Shown here: one piece after another, positions 59,165 through 64,000 of the stretch
Layout of the letters: each line of letters begins with the position of its first letter
Numbering within the stretch: the stretch's first letter is position 1
Source of the DNA: Protonemura montana
Lineage: Eukaryota > Arthropoda > Insecta > Plecoptera > Nemouridae
Assembly (NCBI GenBank): GCA_947568835.1
Contig: OX387605.1
Location: 2,976,001 to 3,040,000 of the forward strand
DNA: 64,000 nt
Direction of reading: 5' to 3'
Notes under the pieces: model-generated
What the model saw: the letters and a program-made list of their open reading frames with translations, nothing else
Told to the model about the DNA's origin: nothing
Database searches by the model: none
Position numbers and translations under genes: made by a program

Positions 59165-62100
59165 TCCCGGTTGGCGTACACATCCACGAATATGATGTGA
59201 ACCGAGTAACAGATAATAATGACAGACATTTACTTTGGCAACGGTCTTGCTTTGGCAGCTGTTTGCATCGAGTCAAACTACAACTCATCTAAAGTCACAA
59301 CTCTATGAAATAGTTTACAGATCGAGTCTGTCCCATCCCTCGCGGAGTCCATCCTGAGCGACGCCCACCTCGAGAGTTGCCTGTGCATCGAAAAACTTTT
59401 CCTAGCGCAAAATGTCAAGAGGGTTTAGAAAGAATACTGTCATTACGTGGTGCCCTTTATGCGGTTTATCCGTTTCGAAAAGAGTCGGGAACGGTCTCGA
59501 TCCTCGTACGTCATTTCCGGTGGCATTCTTCTGCGAGCACTCGTCACCGAAGCCACGAGTATGTTGAACTGTAATTTGTGCGCTATTATCTGCGCCGTTC
59601 TGTTTGCCGTGGGCACGAGGAGCACGAGATGAATAAAGAGGAAAAGGAAGAAAGAATTGCCGCAAGTAAGTGTTGCAAACAACAGCGAAGTAATTGCCGA
59701 AAACAGAGCGAGACCGCCGCGCCGTTTTGTCGCAGTCTTGCCCCCGTAAACAGAGATAGAAAATGCTACTATTTCCCAGCAATGCTTTGCTTCATTTCCT
59801 TTCCAGGCAGCATTATCCCGTGGAAATTCCCCCCGCACCACTCTTGCCGCGATATATACTAGCTCCATGCACTGCGGCGGAAAAACCCACTCGAGTATCG
59901 AGCCAAAATTCCGAGCCCGCAGGCTCTAAGCAATTTAGAGACATTGTACACACTTGCAAGGAGGACAGCCGCTTGCAGCCATTATCTCAAAGAAAGCATC
60001 TCATTAACCGTGGAACTGTGCGGAACAGAAGATCCCAGGAGCGGTGAGAGTAGAAAGTTGAAAAACTTTGCTCTCTCCTCCACCGAAATGATGATTTGGC
60101 CATTTTCAAAGTACGCAATTAAAAGTTAAATGGAGCAAAGATGAATTGGCGATGAGAGAGGGAATATTTACGATGAAGTTAGGGCTGGATTGTTAGGGAT
60201 AGAATAATCAGTTCGACGAGCACTTTCCTGGAAAACTGGCTGCGAGCGGATCGATCACTTGATCCGACTTTTCAAAGGGAAAAAGACTAACTCGGCCGTC
60301 GCCGCCACGGGCCGAGGCTGGAGTCTCGAGTGCTCTGCACACAACGTCGGCTGTTTTGAATCATGTCGAACCTTTGCGCGGTAATACGTTGGTAATACGC
60401 TCTGCACGGAGCTTGTCTGTGTGCACATGTGTTTAGCCTGAGTAACTGTTCTGATGAAACTGCCACCCTTAGACATATTTCGCGACGGCGACGAGAGCTC
60501 TTGCCGCCCAAGACAGACTCAGGACGGGATATGCGAGGCGACCATGATTCGCTCGCAGACTCACCTAGAGAGAGTCGGTGTAAAAATAGGCCGACGAAAA
60601 TAAAACTGAATGACATTTTCAGAAACGTGTCATCTAATATCTGAAAATCATGTTGTACACAAAAATTCCCGTATTTCCTTGCTAGCGAATTCATCAAACC
60701 TATAAGAGTGACCAATTCCACTCTGCAAATATATGCCAGTTCATCGTTGACATGCGTCGACGCCTCCACCCCTGGACGCTGACGACGACGTCTAAATGGC
60801 ACACATCCCGAGGCAGTTCCTCTGCGCTGGCCCGTTATTAGAACGCCGAGCCGAGCAGTTCGAGTGGCCGGTGCAAACACACGCAATCACGCACTCACGC
60901 ACGCACGCTCGTTGCACGCGTAGGAAGCCATGGTTTGTCGCTACCCCACCCTCTTGGTAATAACATGAGAGTTTAAATACCCCCAGTCCTCTTCCCCCCC
61001 CCCCTTACGCCCTTAGCGTGCTTTGTAAAAAGACTGAGCTTTACTTACGTTGACCCCATCCCACCTTAACCCCTTCTCACACCCACAGGCACCCTAGTCG
61101 TCGACAATCCATCGTATTAATGCGCCAGGGATTAATTCAAATACGGCAATTTAGTGCCAATCATGTGCCAATTCGTGTGTTTTTAATGGAAACCACCCGC
61201 TTACTAACGGAATTTTGCAATTATTCATATTTTGGGTATAGATTTTTGTATCCATTGACGTTGGCAGGCAGCATTTATGGAGCAATACCACAAAAGTACT
61301 TTCCAGGTGGCCCAAGAAAATAATTAAATTGTGCAGAAAGGACTACAAGAGATGAAGCAATCTCCGCTTAACGTTGTTGGTGTCTGCATCTAGCCCACAA
61401 GATGTTCCCTCCGGCGGAAGACGCTGTATTCTTAGGCCGATGAGAGGGTGTCGTGCCAGACAGCGTGGCTCCAGTCTGTGCCTCCTCCTGACCACGTTGC
61501 CAGTGTTCCCGTCACTCCGCACTCCGTCGTCGACGCTGCTAAATCTCACAACACGCCCGTCCCGTCTCGGAAACCGCAGCCAGGGAAAATATTTGTCTAA
61601 ACCAGGCTAAGAAAATGGAGCATCGCGAGAGCCCGTCGCTGCCCCGTGCGATCGCATGTGTAATGAATACCATGCGTTCATGGCCGCGGCCCTACCCACG
61701 ATCAGCGAGAGCATTACGGGCTCGGGATGTGTGTGTTTATCTTGTGTAAATGTGTGTTTATACTCAATGTTTTTACTGTGTCCCATGAGCACGATGCCAT
61801 GGGCTTACGGCGACGACAGATCACTGTAGGGACGTCGCTCCCGAAAGTGCGAGCTGGGAGGAAGGGAAATGCCACCACGTTTCTCATCGAGTCGTTCAAT
61901 TACTTGCTTTTGTCTTGCGCTTCGTGTTTTTTTTTGTGCGCAACGCAGAACGCCTTTCTTTCTAATGGTTTCAACGCATGGACCACACGCATTAACAGTA
62001 TTTTGAACCTACGTATGATCAAGAGTTTACACTATTTCAAAGGGGTTAAGAATTGGTAACTATCCGTATATACTTCAAAAGCAACGTTATTCCGTGCCTC

Positions 62101-64000
62101 TGGATTATTCAGAATTTTCTCTATTTCCATAAATGATTTAGAATTGACACTTTTTCTGTATATAATTCCTAATCGCCACTATTTCAGGCCTCTGAGCGGT
62201 TAAAAAGTGATGCTAATGAATTCCTGAATGGAACATTTCACAGAAAAAGTCCAGGAATCGCAGCAGGTGTGTTCACCGCGCGCGCTACAGCGCATCGTGA
62301 GTGAAAAACTTCCTGTGGGAATCTAGGGAATGTAAGCGATACATTGGTACATCCACACTCTATCCCGTGTGAGTGCATTGGGAATTATTCAATAGACACG
62401 GTCGCGAAATGACAGTCGCAGGTGCAGTGCATGGGAACTGGGGAAGGGAAACCGCGCTCCAGGAATTGCCTGCATGGAACGGGGTACTTTGCCACGGGGT
62501 GTATGGGGATTGCTATGCTTTTTGGGGACCGCGTTGATGCGAATGGGAGCTGCTTTTGGGGGAGTTTGGCTACGTGTTTCGACCCCATTTTGCGCGCGCC
62601 AAGGTGTGGTCGCTGCGAGGGCCTTTGTTTGGCGGCGCCGAGCTTACCAGAGGTGGAGCAGTGCAGAACTGACTGTGGTCTGGACTTCTCATACGGACAC
62701 AGAAACTCCATTTCAACTGTCTCTGCAGACACGGGAAACAAGGGGGTGCGGGGGACACGGTGAGTTGGAAACGCAGCGGGGGTTGCCAGGGAAATGTCGC
62801 AGGCAGCGGATCTGAATTCAGGTGACCTCGTCGTATCAAGCGGAGTTCCTGCATAATGGCAGGACTCGTAAGGATTTCTTTATCAACGACATTCGATCGT
62901 ATTTTAACAGACTTTTCAATTTTCACTAATCAAGCCGAGAGGGGATCTCTGAAGAGTCGAGCGGAACTGGCATGTGTCTTCAAAAAAATATATCAACTCT
63001 GTAGGCTTTCCCTCTCCCGTTATTTTCCACCCTCGCCTTCCAGGGTACCAATGTAAAAGTCTGGAGAGCCGGGAGTGAGTTGAAACGCGGGTCGCAGCTG
63101 CCGCGAAATACAGGCGGCAGTCTCCTTCCCGTGACGTCAGAGGTATACGGGCTCGTCTAAGATGACGACAGACCACCCGAAGCAAAACTTAACTTTCTCT
63201 CGACAAACTAACCCGCTTCGTCTCTGGCAAGCGAGCGCGTTGGTGTACTGCGTAAACGGTTTCGGTTTAATTAAGTGCAAATGTTTAGCTACGCAGAGAA
63301 AACCCCTCCGAGCAGACTACACTATCCACGCAATTTACGCAAAACTTTGAAGGAAACTGAGAAGTTGCGCCATCTTTTCCGCCGGCAGGTTTTCCCACGG
63401 CGAGCAAACAGGAGCGTTCGGTGGTCCAGAATGTAGGACCAAAAAAAAAACACATTCCACTGTTAAGTATCTTTTGGCAGGGCTGTCTGAGCAACCCTTC
63501 ACCTACTGCCAGTCAATGCACACGCCAATCAAGTTAGCAAAGGGCATAATAAGCAACATTGGTCCTTTACAAATACCCGAGGTATCAAAACACACAAGCG
63601 GGAACACTTTTCTATTGGTCCACTTAGAAAGTGAAAAATGTTAACAGGTATATGTTTCCGTGGTACTCTGTAAGCATGCTTATTATAGCACCCAATGGCC
63701 TGATCATGAGCTACATCTCTGGAAATGTGTATAGCTTTAACTGGGATTTTGCGGCATAATAAGGGATGAGTGACAGCAGGTGCAGATTCCGTCGAGTCCT
63801 CGAAGGCAACCTTTCCTTGCTGCAAGCACCTGTGTTCGCCCCCAAGCATATGCACTTCACCCCGCGAGAAGATGCTGAGCATCTGGGAACCTCTGCTAGC
63901 GTTTCTTTCGCAAGACGATTTGCCCATGGATCTCGTTTTATCTCGAGTGCTTGTGTGTGGGCTGCGCAAGAATGAGACAATTCGGGGTAAGAAAGAGTTG

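Larger units (their letters stand above)
58005..64000. other. Gene-free CpG-rich region to window end
   Basis: Open frames up to about 200 codons occur, for example minus 60886-60287, but none shows a recognisable domain, and stop-poor CpG-rich composition explains them. A consensus CRE (TGACGTCA) is present near 63132. Confidence 0.45.

Noticed and set aside
60287..60886. 199-codon frame on the minus strand
   Set aside because: No domain, rich in Arg/Ser as expected from CpG-rich sequence, and several other frames overlap it.

Overview
This is a gene-dense-to-gene-poor stretch of an animal nuclear genome. Genes are split by GT-AG introns, AATAAA poly(A) signals follow several stops, and arrays of CCTAA/TTAGG-type repeats (the arthropod telomere motif) lie in introns and between genes. 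I infer an arthropod; order and species cannot be read from the window. A POMGNT2-like gene, which as far as I recall Drosophila lacks, argues against a higher fly.

Layout: 0.4-9.4 kb holds a VAT1-type quinone oxidoreductase (minus strand, 3' end cut by the window edge) with a 6.1 kb first intron. It is divergent from an intronless POMGNT2-like glycosyltransferase (9.88-11.60 kb, plus). An 18-exon p107/RBL1-type pocket protein (12.88-22.85 kb, minus) is divergent from mitochondrial ribosome-binding factor A (23.36-25.08 kb, plus). An unrecognised 177-residue protein follows (25.33-26.15 kb, plus). An ABHD4/ABHD5-type lipase (27.14-31.12 kb, minus) is divergent from a 13-exon MCM4 (32.02-43.00 kb, plus). 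A small secreted protein of unknown function lies at 48.41-49.06 kb (minus). Exon boundaries were worked out by hand; the phases agree at every junction and total lengths fit the families.

Regulation: three head-to-head gene pairs share intergenic regions of 478, 514 and 891 bp. The VAT1/POMGNT2 spacer carries an RFX-type X-box. The RBL1/RBFA spacer and the MCM4 upstream region both carry E2F-type sites, which fits cell-cycle control of a pocket protein and a replication helicase subunit.

Repeats: MCM4 introns are unusually loaded. They hold a LINE 3' remnant, five copies of a repeat family with a tRNA-like core or its arms, two foldback elements with 9-bp target duplications, and two telomere-like arrays inside a 562-bp-period duplication. 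More foldback copies lie elsewhere. A tandem 91-bp repeat at 49.6-50.0 kb carries the internal promoter region of 5S rRNA in every unit and abuts another telomere-like array. A 160-bp-arm inverted repeat lies at 57.6-58.0 kb.

From 50.1 kb to the end, and in VAT1 intron 1, I see no convincing coding sequence. A candidate non-coding first exon ending exactly in ATG followed by GTAAGT at 46.57 kb could start a gene that crosses this region or leaves the window.
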